NCBI RefSeq assembly: GCF_902459535.1
Contig: NZ_LR699553.1
Location: 3,782,001-3,846,000 of the forward strand
DNA from: Paraburkholderia dioscoreae
GTDB lineage: Bacteria; Pseudomonadota; Gammaproteobacteria; Burkholderiales; Burkholderiaceae
Direction: 5' to 3'
Length of the DNA stretch: 64,000 nt
Part shown: positions 17,140 to 25,861 of the stretch, in pieces
How the letters are laid out: each line of letters begins with the position of its first letter
Position numbering within the stretch: the stretch's first letter is position 1
The notes under the pieces: model-generated
What the model was told of the DNA's origin: nothing
Database searches by the model: none
What the model saw: only the letters and a program-made list of their open reading frames with translations
Position numbers and translations under genes: made by a program

Positions 17140-18039
17140 CTAGCCGATAACCGCATCAGCTTTTTTTGTGGGCTGCCGGGTACAGGCGTCGACGTTGGCC
17201 ATGAACGAGGTAATCAGACGCGAACCGGCTCGCGCTTGCAGGTAGTACAGATACTCCTGCAGGATCGGCGCATCGGCTTCGAGAGGAACTTGTCGCAGAT
17301 CGGGATGCGCAGGCGCCTCGCCGAGTGGCATCAGCGTGCAGCCCATGTTGTGGCGGATCGCTTCGTAGATTGCTTCACGGCTGCCGATCTCGATCAGCAC
17401 GGCCGGCTGCACGCCGATTCGCTTGAGCGCCATCTCCGTCGCCTCGCGAGTGCGCGACCCGGGTTCGCGCAACAACAGCGTATGCGCGGCGATATCGGCG
17501 AGCCTGACCGTTTTCTGCGCGGCGAGCGGATGCCTGCAATGCGCGACGACGACAAGCGGGTCGTCGGCAATCGTGCGGCGTGCGAAACGCGGGTCGTCAA
17601 CGCGCTGCGACGACACAGCCAGATCGACGCGGAAGTCGAGCAGCGCATCGAGAATCTGCTGCGAATTGCCGATCTCGACGCAAATCTTGACGGCGGGATA
17701 GAGGCGATGAAACGCCGCGATGGCCGGCAGAATGTAATAAGGCCCGGTCGCGCCGACCCGCAGATTGCCGGCCGCCAGCTCACGCTCGTTGCGCAGCGTG
17801 AAGTCGATGTCGCTCTCGATCTGCTGCATCCGGTCGATCAGCGGCATTAACGCGGCGCCCGCGTCGGTCAGATCGAAGCGGCTGCCGCGCCGGTGGAACA
17901 GCTCGACGCCGTACTGCTTTTCGAGTTGCTGGATACGCGCCGTGATTGTCGGTTGACTGACTTCGAGACGCTTCGCGGCGGCGGTCACGCTGCCCTGTCG
18001 GACAGTTTCATAAAAAGCGACCAGTAGCGGAGCGAGCAT
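17140..18039 (-). CDS. LysR-family transcriptional regulator
   Basis: A 299-residue regulator. The N-terminal helix-turn-helix is FYETVRQGSVTAAAKRLEVSQPTITARIQQLEKQYGVELFHRRG; the substrate-binding domain runs from about 90 (LRVGATGPYYILPAIAAFHRLYP) to the C-terminus. It lies about 100 bp upstream of the phosphodiesterase-like gene on the same strand. Control of that cluster is an inference from position; LysR genes more often lie divergent to their targets. Ligand unknown. Confidence 0.9.
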   Translation of the reverse strand: MLAPLLVAFYETVRQGSVTAAAKRLEVSQPTITARIQQLEKQYGVELFHRRGSRFDLTDAGAALMPLIDRMQQIESDIDFTLRNERELAAGNLRVGATGPYYILPAIAAFHRLYPAVKICVEIGNSQQILDALLDFRVDLAVSSQRVDDPRFARRTIADDPLVVVAHCRHPLAAQKTVRLADIAAHTLLLREPGSRTREATEMALKRIGVQPAVLIEIGSREAIYEAIRHNMGCTLMPLGEAPAHPDLRQVPLEADAPILQEYLYYLQARAGSRLITSFMANVDACTRQPTKKADAVIG

Positions 18040-18161
18040 GGAAGAGTCGAAAGAAAACTTTCAATCTATTGCCGCGACGTGGCAATTTCGTTACGAACGG
18101 CTTTTATTTCCGTAAGCTGGTCCACCGGCCGGTGCGCTCCGCCGCGCGCGATATTCATACA

Positions 18162-18605
18162 TCAGCGATCCACCAGCCGGCTCAGATTGCCCCGCACCCG
18201 CTGCAACAGCGCAATCAACTGCTTCGCCTCTTCGTCGGTGAAGCCGTTCAACGCTTCGAGCGCGACCTCGTCACCCACCTTGCGGGCCTTGCCGAGCGTG
18301 CGCTCGGCCTTAGGCGTCATGTGCACCTGGCGTTCGCGGCGGTCCTGCGGATTGGCGGTCCGCTCGATCCAGCCGCCCTCTTCCATCCGGTCGAGCAGAC
18401 GGCCCGCCGAAATCGGCGCGACTTCGAGCAGATCCGCGAGCCGCGCCTGATTGGTGTCGCCATAATGCGCGAGATAGGCCAGCACGCGGCACTGCGCGCG
18501 CGTCAAATCGACTGAAGACTTCGCGAGATCGTCGAAACGCTTACCGGTCAGCCGGCCGACGTCGGAAATCAGGAAGCCGAAGCGCTCATCGAGTTGGGTT
18601 TTCAT
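18162..18605 (-). CDS. MarR-family transcriptional regulator
   Basis: A 147-residue protein with the MarR winged helix: LTRAQCRVLAYLAHYGDTNQARLADLLEVAPISAGRLLDRMEEGGWIERTANPQDRRERQVHMT, including the wing motif NPQDRR. ATG 18603-18605 gives the normal MarR length; the longer reading to 18695 would extend over the palindromic operator's flank. It is divergent from an EmrB-type pump and probably represses the pump and itself through the palindrome at 18701-18720. Confidence 0.93.
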   Translation of the reverse strand: MKTQLDERFGFLISDVGRLTGKRFDDLAKSSVDLTRAQCRVLAYLAHYGDTNQARLADLLEVAPISAGRLLDRMEEGGWIERTANPQDRRERQVHMTPKAERTLGKARKVGDEVALEALNGFTDEEAKQLIALLQRVRGNLSRLVDR

Positions 18606-18700
18606 GCGCGAATTATACGAAAGGCCTTCGTTCTTCAGCGCTGAAACTGGCGAATTCAGGCTCCGCATAATTCCCGATGGCGCGCACGCACGCAACCGAT

Positions 18701-18720
18701 ATACTAAGCATGCTTACTAT
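18701..18720. promoter_or_regulatory. Palindromic operator between marR and the DHA2 pump
   Basis: ATACTAAGCATGCTTACTAT is a near-perfect 20-bp inverted repeat centred on GCATGC, 22 bp before the pump ATG and about 95 bp from the marR start. Size, symmetry and position fit a MarR operator overlapping a promoter. Confidence 0.75.
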
Positions 18721-18741
18721 ATCGACGACCTCCGCTCATTC

Positions 18742-20280
18742 ATGTCTTCCGACACCCCGGCGGCCAACACCGCCGCGCCGCTCAACCGGCCGATGATCAC
18801 CATCTCGATCATGCTGGCGACGTTGATCCAGACGCTCGACAGCACGATCGCCAACGTGGCGCTGCCGCATATGCAGGGCACGCTGTCCGCGTCGCAGGAC
18901 GAGATCACGTGGGTGCTGACCTCGTATATCGTCGCCGCCGCGATCGCCACGCCGCTCACCGGCTGGCTCTCGGACCGGCTGAGCGTCAAGCGCCTGCTGA
19001 TCGTCGCGATCGGCGGCTTCACGGCGTCGTCGGCGCTGTGCGGGTTGTCTGAGACGCTTACGCAGATCGTCGCGTCGCGTTTGCTGCAAGGCGTTTTCGG
19101 CGCGTCGCTGGTGCCGCTGTCGCAGTCCATCCTGCTCGACATCAACCCACGCGAAAAGCAGGGCCAGGCTATGGCGGTGTGGGGCATGGGCGTGATGGTC
19201 GGACCGATTCTCGGCCCGACGCTCGGCGGCTGGCTCACTGACAGCTACAACTGGCGTTGGGTGTTTTTTATCAACGTGCCGATCGGCGCGTTCGCGCTGT
19301 TCGGCGTGGCGACCTTTCTGCCCTCGCGCGAACCGAAGCACGACGTGAAGTTCGACGCGTTCGGCTTCGCCACGCTCGGTCTCGCCATCGGCGCATTGCA
19401 GGCCATGCTCGATCGCGGCGAGCAACTCGACTGGTTCGGCTCGAACGAGATCGTCATCGAGGCACTGACCGCCGCGATCAGCTTCGCGTTCTTTCTCGTG
19501 CACACGGCAACGGTCGGCAAGAAGTCGTTCTTCAAATACGAACTGTTGAAAGACCCGAACTTCGCCACCGGCACGTTCTTCATCTTCGTGATCGGCGCGG
19601 TGATGTATGCGACGCGCGCATTGCTGCCGCCCATGCTGCAAAACCTGATGAACTATCCAGTCGCGACCACCGGCCTCGTCACGGCGCCGAGCGGCGCGGG
19701 CACGATGGTCGCCATGCTGTTCGCGGGGCGCCTGCTGAAACGGATCGACGCGCGGATCCTGCTGCTCACCGGCTTCCTGATCTCGGCGTTCGCGCTGTGG
19801 CAGATGATGCATTACACGATCGTGCTGTCGGCGTCGGACATCGTCTGGCCTGGGGTGGTTCAGGGCTTCGGGCTCGGTCTGGTGTTCGTGCCGCTTAGCG
19901 CGCTGACCTTCTCGACGCTCACGCCCGAACTGCGCGCGGACGGCACCGCGACGTACAGCCTGATGCGCAATATCGGCAGCAGTATCGGCATTTCGATCGT
20001 GCAAACGCTGATGACGCGCAACACGCAGGTCTCGCACGCGGACCTCGCGGCGAATATCACGGCCTTCAATCCCGCGGTCCAGCCCATGCTCAATACCGGC
20101 TCGAACTACGACATGGCCGCGCTGAATGCGTCGATCACCCAGCAGGCGTCGATGATCGCCTATCTGAACGACTTCAAGCTGATGTTCATGGCGACGCTGC
20201 TGGTCATTCCGCTGCTTCTGCTGATCCGCCCCACGCACAAGGCGCCGGACGCGTCGGTGGCGCACGCCGCGATGGATTGA
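18742..20280 (+). CDS. DHA2-family (EmrB/QacA) MFS efflux transporter
   Basis: A 512-residue, 14-span drug:H+ antiporter. TM1 LQTLDSTIANVALPHMQG contains the DHA2 motif D1; motif A is GWLSDRLSVKRLL; motif C is GMGVMVGPILGPTLGGWLTD; next is YNWRWVFFINVPIGAF, a classic EmrB segment. ATG at 18742 (MSSDTPAAN) follows the operator; the longer frame from 18604 overlaps it. No EmrA membrane-fusion or outer-membrane gene is adjacent. Expression is likely relieved when the divergent MarR binds a ligand. Confidence 0.93.
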   Translation: MSSDTPAANTAAPLNRPMITISIMLATLIQTLDSTIANVALPHMQGTLSASQDEITWVLTSYIVAAAIATPLTGWLSDRLSVKRLLIVAIGGFTASSALCGLSETLTQIVASRLLQGVFGASLVPLSQSILLDINPREKQGQAMAVWGMGVMVGPILGPTLGGWLTDSYNWRWVFFINVPIGAFALFGVATFLPSREPKHDVKFDAFGFATLGLAIGALQAMLDRGEQLDWFGSNEIVIEALTAAISFAFFLVHTATVGKKSFFKYELLKDPNFATGTFFIFVIGAVMYATRALLPPMLQNLMNYPVATTGLVTAPSGAGTMVAMLFAGRLLKRIDARILLLTGFLISAFALWQMMHYTIVLSASDIVWPGVVQGFGLGLVFVPLSALTFSTLTPELRADGTATYSLMRNIGSSIGISIVQTLMTRNTQVSHADLAANITAFNPAVQPMLNTGSNYDMAALNASITQQASMIAYLNDFKLMFMATLLVIPLLLLIRPTHKAPDASVAHAAMD

Positions 20281-20314
20281 AGCGCGGCGGCGTAGTCAGC
20301 CGCGAGGCTGACGC

Positions 20315-20992
20315 CTAAGCCTCGATGCGCGCGCGTGTCACACCTAAAAGTCCCGCCATCGCTGCGCGCGCCGCAGAGGCGTCGCGATCGCGAATGGCTT
20401 CGAATACCGCCGTATGCTCGGCCAGCGACGCATTGAACACGTCCGCGCGTTTCGCGTTCAGGCGCAGTTGCGCTTCGAGCGTCCGCTCGATCAGCGTGCC
20501 GAGTGGAATCAGCAATTCATTGCTGCACGCAATCAGCACGCTCAAATGAAACCGCAGATCGGCGCGCACCCATTCGTCGACATTGCGCGCCGCGATCATG
20601 GCCGCATGAGCTGCGTCGAGTGCGCGGAAAGTGTCGTCCGTGTGCGAGGCCGCCGCCAGACCCGCGGCGTACGGCTCGATCATCTCGCGCATTTCCTGCA
20701 GCTTGAGTGCGAACGCCATCGGCTCGGCGACCCGCGAGTACCAGTCAAGCACATCGACATCGAGCAGATTCCACGCACGCTTCGGCCGCACCCGCGTGCC
20801 CACGCGCGGACGCGATTCGATCAATCCTTTCGACGTGAGCGTGCGCAACGCTTCGCGCAACACCGTGCGGCTCACGCCGAAGGTCTCCATCAACTCCGCT
20901 TCGCGCGGCAGGATCGACTCGGGCGCATAGTCGCCGCGCAGAATCGCGGTCGCCAGCAGATGGGCGACACGCCCATGCAGATCATGCTGAAT
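20315..20992 (-). CDS. GntR/FadR-subfamily regulator (DgoR-like), probable ATT start
   Basis: The ATG-initiated reading (20893) gives 192 residues and cuts off half the DNA-binding domain. Reading upstream in the same frame to an in-frame TAG restores a complete GntR winged helix (DLHGRVAHLLATAILRGDYAPESILPREAELMETFGVSRTVLREALRTLTSKGLIESRPRVGT). No in-frame ATG or GTG exists between that stop and the HTH. A strong AGGAG lies just before an ATT codon at 20990-20992, giving 225 residues. The C-terminal FCD ligand domain (about 95-215) is intact, with FHLSVLIACSNELL. It is divergent from galactonate dehydratase and likely represses it. Confidence 0.85.
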   Translation of the reverse strand: MQHDLHGRVAHLLATAILRGDYAPESILPREAELMETFGVSRTVLREALRTLTSKGLIESRPRVGTRVRPKRAWNLLDVDVLDWYSRVAEPMAFALKLQEMREMIEPYAAGLAAASHTDDTFRALDAAHAAMIAARNVDEWVRADLRFHLSVLIACSNELLIPLGTLIERTLEAQLRLNAKRADVFNASLAEHTAVFEAIRDRDASAARAAMAGLLGVTRARIEA

Positions 20993-21134
20993 AGCTTTCT
21001 CCTAGCTGCCTTGCGGCGCTATTGATATCGGAACCGAGCCCGGCAGGGGCGCGATTATCCGGCACCTCGACCGTGACACCCACTGCTTCGACAAAGCCAT
21101 GTCGAGGAGATGACGTCGCCACTATGTGGCCAAT

Positions 21135-21152
21135 AGTACTATTAATAGTACT
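21135..21152. promoter_or_regulatory. 18-bp perfect palindromic operator (GntR/dgoD)
   Basis: AGTACTATTAATAGTACT is a perfect palindrome in the 235-bp gap between the GntR gene and dgoD. A second palindrome, AAAAGCGCTTTT, follows at 21154-21165. FadR-type GntR proteins bind similar-sized inverted repeats with GTAC-like arms, so this is the probable operator. Confidence 0.78.
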
Positions 21153-21227
21153 TAAAAGCGCTTTTGTTGTAGCATGTGAATCCTCGAAATATTTCGCAGG
21201 CGCCCAAGCCGCAAGGAGACGCACACC

Positions 21228-22376
21228 ATGAAAATCACCAGGCTCGAAACTTTCATCGTCCCGCCGCGCTGGTGCTTCCTGAAGATCGAAACCGACGAAG
21301 GCATTGTCGGCTGGGGCGAGCCGGTGGTCGAAGGCCGCGCGCATACGGTGGCGGCCGCGGTGGAAGAACTGTCCGATTATCTGATCGGCAAAGATCCGCT
21401 TCTGATCGAAGACCATTGGCAGGTGATGTACCGCGCGGGCTTCTATCGCGGCGGCCCGATTACGATGAGCGCGATCGCCGGCGTCGACCAGGCGCTGTGG
21501 GACATCAAGGGCAAGCATCATGGCGTGCCGGTTCATGCGCTGCTCGGCGGCCAGGTGCGCGACAGGATCAAGGTGTATTCGTGGATCGGCGGCGACCGTC
21601 CGAGCGACGTGGCCAACAACGCGCGCGCCGTGGTCGAACGCGGCTTCAAGGCCGTGAAGATGAACGGCTCGGAAGAACTGCAGATCATCGACACCTTCGA
21701 CAAGGTGCAAGGCGTCATCAACAACGTAGCGGCGGTGCGCGAGGCGGTCGGACCGAACATCGGCATCGGCGTGGACTTCCACGGCCGCGTGCATAAGCCG
21801 ATGGCCAAGGTGCTGGCGAAAGAACTCGACCCGTACAAGCTGCTCTTCATCGAAGAGCCGGTGCTGTCGGAAAACGCCGAAGCGCTGCGCGACATTGTCA
21901 ACCAGACCAATACGCCGATCGCGCTGGGCGAGCGGCTGTATTCGCGGTGGGACTTCAAGCATATTCTGTCGGGCGGCTACGTCGACATCATCCAGCCGGA
22001 CGCGTCGCACGCGGGCGGCATTACCGAATGCCGCAAGATCGCGTCGATGGCCGAAGCCTACGACGTCGCACTCGCGCTGCATTGCCCGCTCGGCCCGATC
22101 GCTCTGGCGACCTGCCTGCAGATCGACGCGGTGAGCTACAACGCATTCATCCAGGAACAGAGTCTCGGCATCCACTACAACCAGGGCAACGATCTGCTCG
22201 ACTACATCAGGAACCCGGAGGTCTTCAAGTACGAAGACGGCTTCGTGTCGATTCCGCAGGGCCCGGGGCTCGGCGTCGAGGTCAACGAGGAGAAAGTGCG
22301 GGAGATGGCGAAGGTCGGCCACCGCTGGCGCAATCCGGTGTGGCGCCATGAAGACGGCAGCGTCGCCGAATGGTAA
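21228..22376 (+). CDS. dgoD: D-galactonate dehydratase
   Basis: A 382-residue enolase-superfamily enzyme that dehydrates D-galactonate to 2-keto-3-deoxygalactonate. It aligns closely with E. coli DgoD as I know it: MKITRLETFIVPPRWCFLKIETDEGIVGWGEPVVEGRA at the start and WRNPVWRHEDGSVAEW at the end. Metal ligands and catalytic residues are visible in GVDFHGRV, FIEEPVL, GERLYSRWDFK and the C-terminal His motif ALHCPLGPIALA. The kinase and aldolase of the pathway are not adjacent, so downstream steps must be encoded elsewhere. Divergent GntR regulator and palindromic operator suggest induction by galactonate. Confidence 0.95.
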   Translation: MKITRLETFIVPPRWCFLKIETDEGIVGWGEPVVEGRAHTVAAAVEELSDYLIGKDPLLIEDHWQVMYRAGFYRGGPITMSAIAGVDQALWDIKGKHHGVPVHALLGGQVRDRIKVYSWIGGDRPSDVANNARAVVERGFKAVKMNGSEELQIIDTFDKVQGVINNVAAVREAVGPNIGIGVDFHGRVHKPMAKVLAKELDPYKLLFIEEPVLSENAEALRDIVNQTNTPIALGERLYSRWDFKHILSGGYVDIIQPDASHAGGITECRKIASMAEAYDVALALHCPLGPIALATCLQIDAVSYNAFIQEQSLGIHYNQGNDLLDYIRNPEVFKYEDGFVSIPQGPGLGVEVNEEKVREMAKVGHRWRNPVWRHEDGSVAEW

Positions 22377-22386
22377 TCAGGTGAAA

Positions 22387-22413
22387 GAACGCCGCCCGTG
22401 GGCGGCGTTTCCG
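22387..22413 (+). terminator. Terminator after dgoD
   Basis: AACGCCGCCC and GGGCGGCGTTT form a tight GC-rich stem with a two-base loop about ten bases after the stop. The following T-run is short, so strength is uncertain. Confidence 0.72.
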
Positions 22414-22692
22414 ATTGGCGCGGACGTTCGTGTTTTGACGTCGGCGTTTTCAAGCGTTCTCGTGAGACGCGCCGAGCGCGTTACGGTGACGTGACGCGCC
22501 TGGCGTCGCAGTTACGTAACATCCCGGACCGAAGGGCCCGAAACAGGCGCTTCCCAGCCCTTCCCCGCCCTGCAAACCTCCCCATAAAGCCTTATCCATC
22601 AAGGCTCTCGCACCGTTTGTTCGGCATCGGACATACGCATGGCCCACTCCTTGCTCAAATGCATTCAAACGACAAATGCATCGGGGTACATC

Positions 22693-22995
22693 ATGGGCGA
22701 ATTCCTTCCTGACTATCTGTTGCGCGAACAGGCCGCCGTCGGCGCGCTGGTGGTGTTCGGCGTGCTGCGCATCATCGGCGCGGCGCTGGCATTCGAGCGC
22801 GGCTGGCGCATCTCGACCGTCGAGAAATGCTTCATCGGCGCCGCGGTGGTCTACTGCCTGCCGCAACTGTTTGATCTGCTGACACATACGTACGGGATGC
22901 GCGCCGCCGGCGCCGAACTCGAAGGCAAAGCCGCGGGCTGCGCCATCGCGCTCTTTTGCGCGCCGATCCTCGGACATCGGCTCGGCTTCGAATAA
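22693..22995 (+). CDS. Small membrane protein of unknown function
   Basis: About 100 residues starting MGEFLPDYLLREQAAVGALVVFGVLRIIGAALAFERGW, with three hydrophobic segments (about 13-32, 45-62 and 80-95). No family recognised. An ATG at 22639 in the same frame would add 18 residues without hydrophobic character; neither start has a strong Shine-Dalgarno. It ends 13 bp before a YodC-like gene on the same strand. Confidence 0.6.
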   Translation: MGEFLPDYLLREQAAVGALVVFGVLRIIGAALAFERGWRISTVEKCFIGAAVVYCLPQLFDLLTHTYGMRAAGAELEGKAAGCAIALFCAPILGHRLGFE

Positions 22996-23008
22996 GCGGA
23001 GGGCCATC

Positions 23009-23239
23009 ATGCGGCTGCCCAGGCGTCTCACGAAGCGCACGAAACCCGCGTATCGCTCGGGCGACGTCCTGAAGCTCAAGTCAGGCGGCCGCCCGATGAC
23101 CGTGACCTGGAGCGGGCCCGTGCTGTTCGCGCCGGGCAACTGGCTGATCTGCCAGTGGTTCAGCGACGCCGGCGAGTTGCAGCAGGAGATGTTTCCGGAG
23201 GAGACACTGGAGCGGGCAAGCCACATGGTCGCCGCCTGA
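23009..23239 (+). CDS. DUF2158 (YodC-like) small protein
   Basis: A 76-residue protein with the DUF2158 pattern: YRSGDVLKLKSGGRPMTV, then LICQWFSDAGELQQEMFPEETLER. The family is a small beta-barrel of unknown function. GGAGGG lies six bases before the ATG. It is probably cotranscribed with the small membrane protein and ends before a strong terminator. Confidence 0.85.
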   Translation: MRLPRRLTKRTKPAYRSGDVLKLKSGGRPMTVTWSGPVLFAPGNWLICQWFSDAGELQQEMFPEETLERASHMVAA

Positions 23240-23285
23240 AGAGCAGTAACGGATTGCCGGCGACCGCGAGGCGATTCCGTGGATT

Positions 23286-23318
23286 GCGCCGCACGTGTTT
23301 GCCGTGCGGCGCTTTTTG
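23286..23318 (+). terminator. Rho-independent terminator
   Basis: GCGCCGCACG and CGTGCGGCGC form a perfect ten-bp stem with a seven-base loop, followed by TTTTT. Confidence 0.93.
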
Positions 23319-23436
23319 CGGCTTGCAGGACGCGTGCGAGTCTTCGCAGCACCGAGCCACGGCGGACGCGCCTGCGGCCCAGGCGGCATGGCGGCCTTCA
23401 TGCCACGTGAGCCGCCCACCCTCTCGCGCCACGGCC

Positions 23437-24366
23437 TCAACCGAGCGCAGCAAACGCCGGCACGCTATGCGACAGCGCGGCCGCCACGACGAATGCGCCG
23501 ATCATTGCCAGCGCTTCCAGATACAACACGTTGACGAACGTATGGGCGTCCATTGTCGAAGCCGTCCGGCGCAGGCGCGGCAGCGCCGAAAAGCGGTTGA
23601 GTCCGCCGAGCACGAGCGCGAGTGCGACAAGCGCGAGCTTGAGCATCAGCACATGGCCCCACGCGCTCAGCTCGATCGCCTCGAACGAGCCGCCCGAACC
23701 CCGCACCGCGTTGAAGATGCCGGAGAGCAGCACCAGCGCAACGGCCACCACCGAAACGTTCGACACCTGAGTCGCCGTGCGGATCAACATGCCGCGCGCG
23801 GTCGAAGTACCGAGCGCCGGCAGAACCGCAAGCCCCGCCGCCATCGCCAGCCCGCCCCACACGCTGGTGACGAGCACGTGCAGCGTTTGCATGGCGATTG
23901 CGGCCGAGGCGGGCCCGGCATCGGCCGCATGCCCTAGTGACGCCTTGCCCGCGGCGACCGCGATCACGGCCAGCCACAGCAGCGCATTGCGCAGCATGCC
24001 GGTATGACTGGCCATCGCCGTGCCGAGCAGCATCAGCGCGCCGGCAAACGCGAGGCTCCAGCCATAGCCGACATGGGTTTGCGTGAGCACGGTCGGCACC
24101 ACGCCGATCGCGGCCGGCAATGCGACACCGCCCATCGACGCCGCCTGATACAACAGCCAGCCGAGATCCGCGAGCACCAGCACGACCGTGGCCGTCAACA
24201 TCGAGCGTTGCGCGCGCAACCACGCGGGACGCGCGGGTGAGATCTTCTGCTGGGCGTCCTTCGCGAGCCACGCGCCGAGCAACGCGGAACCAACGGCAAA
24301 CGCAAACGCGACATTCATGAGCGCGGCCATTGCGACCTGCCCGATCGAGAGTCCGTCGATGCTCAT
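23437..24366 (-). CDS. copD: Copper resistance protein CopD family
   Basis: A 309-residue inner-membrane protein with eight hydrophobic segments. Typical CopD features are the histidine-bearing ends of spans (LTQTHVGYGWSLAFAG, GKASLGHAADAG, LHVLVTSVWGGLAMAAGL, SAWGHVLMLKLALVALALVLGGLNRF). CopD works with periplasmic CopC in copper uptake or handling. Its ATG overlaps the copC stop by four bases. No copA/copB or copper P-type ATPase is nearby, so this is the minimal CopCD module. Confidence 0.92.
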   Translation of the reverse strand: MSIDGLSIGQVAMAALMNVAFAFAVGSALLGAWLAKDAQQKISPARPAWLRAQRSMLTATVVLVLADLGWLLYQAASMGGVALPAAIGVVPTVLTQTHVGYGWSLAFAGALMLLGTAMASHTGMLRNALLWLAVIAVAAGKASLGHAADAGPASAAIAMQTLHVLVTSVWGGLAMAAGLAVLPALGTSTARGMLIRTATQVSNVSVVAVALVLLSGIFNAVRGSGGSFEAIELSAWGHVLMLKLALVALALVLGGLNRFSALPRLRRTASTMDAHTFVNVLYLEALAMIGAFVVAAALSHSVPAFAALG

Positions 24367-24740
24367 TTGACGATGAACGCAAAGTCGCCTTGGGTACGGT
24401 GGCCGTCCGTGGCTACCGCCGTCCAGTGCACCGCATAGCGCCCGGCGCCCAACTGCGGCAGCGGCAGATGCATGGCCCTGGCGTCGCTCGCGTCGACCTG
24501 CGACGCAGCCGGCGCGGCCGCGTTACCGCTCGCGTCGGCAAGCGCGATCTTGCTGAAAGCCGGTTCGAGCGGCTCAGTGAAATGGATCGTCACTTCGGTA
24601 GGCGCGACGACTTCGGCGTTTGCCGCGGGCTGGCTCGAGATCAGATGTGCATGGGCGAACGCCGTGGACGTCACGACTAGCGCCGCGGCGCCGAGCATCG
24701 ACGCTCGCAGCGCCGGACGGGAAAATTTCGGTAGCTTCAT
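24363..24740 (-). CDS. copC: Periplasmic copper-binding protein CopC
   Basis: A 125-residue protein. The signal peptide ends STAFA, leaving a mature N-terminus HAHLISSQPAANA with His1, part of the copper-binding site. The core (VTIHFTEPLEPAFSKIAL) is the CopC beta-sandwich, and ATDGHRTQGDFAFIVK supplies the C-terminal Asp and His ligands. This fits CopC with a single high-affinity Cu(II) site. ATG 24738-24740 gives the signal peptide directly; the longer frame to 24863 adds a non-conserved leader. Confidence 0.93.
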   Translation of the reverse strand: MKLPKFSRPALRASMLGAAALVVTSTAFAHAHLISSQPAANAEVVAPTEVTIHFTEPLEPAFSKIALADASGNAAAPAASQVDASDARAMHLPLPQLGAGRYAVHWTAVATDGHRTQGDFAFIVK

Positions 24741-25120
24741 GTGAGGCCGATAGGGGATGATCAGGAAAACAGTGGACGTTGGACCCGGGGCATTCCCGGC
24801 CGGGTGGAGGCCAGCGGGCCTGGAAGTGTACGCTTCGATGGCTGGTACGGGCATCGGTTCCACCTGCTTTGTGGATAGATCGTCTGCATTCGGCGCTTGC
24901 CCCTTGATTGCGCAGGCAAATTCAGATGATCGACAGGTAGCCCGAAGCAGCGCTGCGCGTCAAACTGTCGCATAGCTGTGACAGCCGGAACCTTCTCTAA
25001 TGAGGCAAATAGTCACCATCACCCTTCGATGATAGAATGCTGCGTCGCCGCAGCGCCGGCTGCCCTTCACACCGAGCCGCTCGAAGTTCGGTCAGGTCCC
25101 CGATTTTGATGGAGTTACGC
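24741..25120. other. Divergent intergenic region, copC and cytochrome operon
   Basis: This 380-bp non-coding stretch separates the minus-strand copCD genes from the plus-strand cytochromes. A candidate -10 (TAGAAT) lies at 25033-25038 before the cytochrome genes, without a clear -35. I see no repeat, small gene or terminator. Confidence 0.5.
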
Positions 25121-25840
25121 GTGTCTTCAAGACGCATTTTCCGCCCGTTGCTTGCCCTTCTGCTGATCGGCTCCGCGGGTGTCTATAGCGCTGCGAAAGC
25201 GCAGACTCAACCGAAGGCCCCCGACACGATGGAAGCGCGCGTGCAAGGCTGCACGGCCTGCCACGGCACTCACGGCCAAGGTACCGACAACGACTACTTT
25301 CCGCGCCTCGCGGGCAAGCCGGCCGACTATCTGTACAACCAGTTGCAGAACTTCCGCGAAGGGCGCCGCAAGTACCCGCCCATGAACTACCTCGTCACGT
25401 ATCTCTCAGACGACTACCTTCATCAGATCGCCACGTACTTCTCGCAGCAGCGTCCGCCGTATCCGCCGCCGGCCAAGCCGACGGTGTCGGCGAGCACGCT
25501 CGCGCGCGGCCAGCAGATCGTGCTGAACGGCGACGCCTCGAAGCAGATTCCGGCTTGCGCGGCTTGCCACGGCAAGGGTTTGACCGGCATGGAACCGGCT
25601 ATTCCGGGTCTGGTCGGTCTGCACTCCGACTACATCAGCGCGCAGCTCGGCGCATGGCGCTCGGGCTCGCGTCACGCCATTGCGCCTGATTGCATGCACA
25701 CCATCGCCACGCGCCTGACTGATGAAGACGTGAACGCCGTTGCTGCATGGCTTTCCACGCAACAGGCTCCACAAAACCCCGTGCCGGCTCCGGCCCGCTC
25801 GATGAAGACTCCGCTTGCCTGCGGCAGCGAACCGCAATAA
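25121..25840 (+). CDS. Periplasmic di-heme cytochrome c (c4-like)
   Basis: About 239 residues. Signal peptide RPLLALLLIGSAGVYSAAKAQ, then two cytochrome c domains with CTACH (about Cys44) and CAACH (about Cys146). LAGKPADYLYNQLQNFREGRR and GLVGLHSDYISAQLGAWRSGSR are repeated cytochrome c4-type elements. I prefer GTG at 25121, seven bases after GGAG; ATG at 25109 adds four residues. It probably passes electrons to a terminal oxidase and forms an operon with the tri-heme cytochrome 21 bp downstream. Confidence 0.92.
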   Translation: MSSRRIFRPLLALLLIGSAGVYSAAKAQTQPKAPDTMEARVQGCTACHGTHGQGTDNDYFPRLAGKPADYLYNQLQNFREGRRKYPPMNYLVTYLSDDYLHQIATYFSQQRPPYPPPAKPTVSASTLARGQQIVLNGDASKQIPACAACHGKGLTGMEPAIPGLVGLHSDYISAQLGAWRSGSRHAIAPDCMHTIATRLTDEDVNAVAAWLSTQQAPQNPVPAPARSMKTPLACGSEPQ

Positions 25841-25861
25841 GGCACCGGGAGAGACACTCAA

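Noticed and set aside
15512..17143. 543-codon plus-strand open frame over the PDE-like gene
   Set aside because: Arg-rich antisense shadow; the minus-strand frame has signal peptide and domains.
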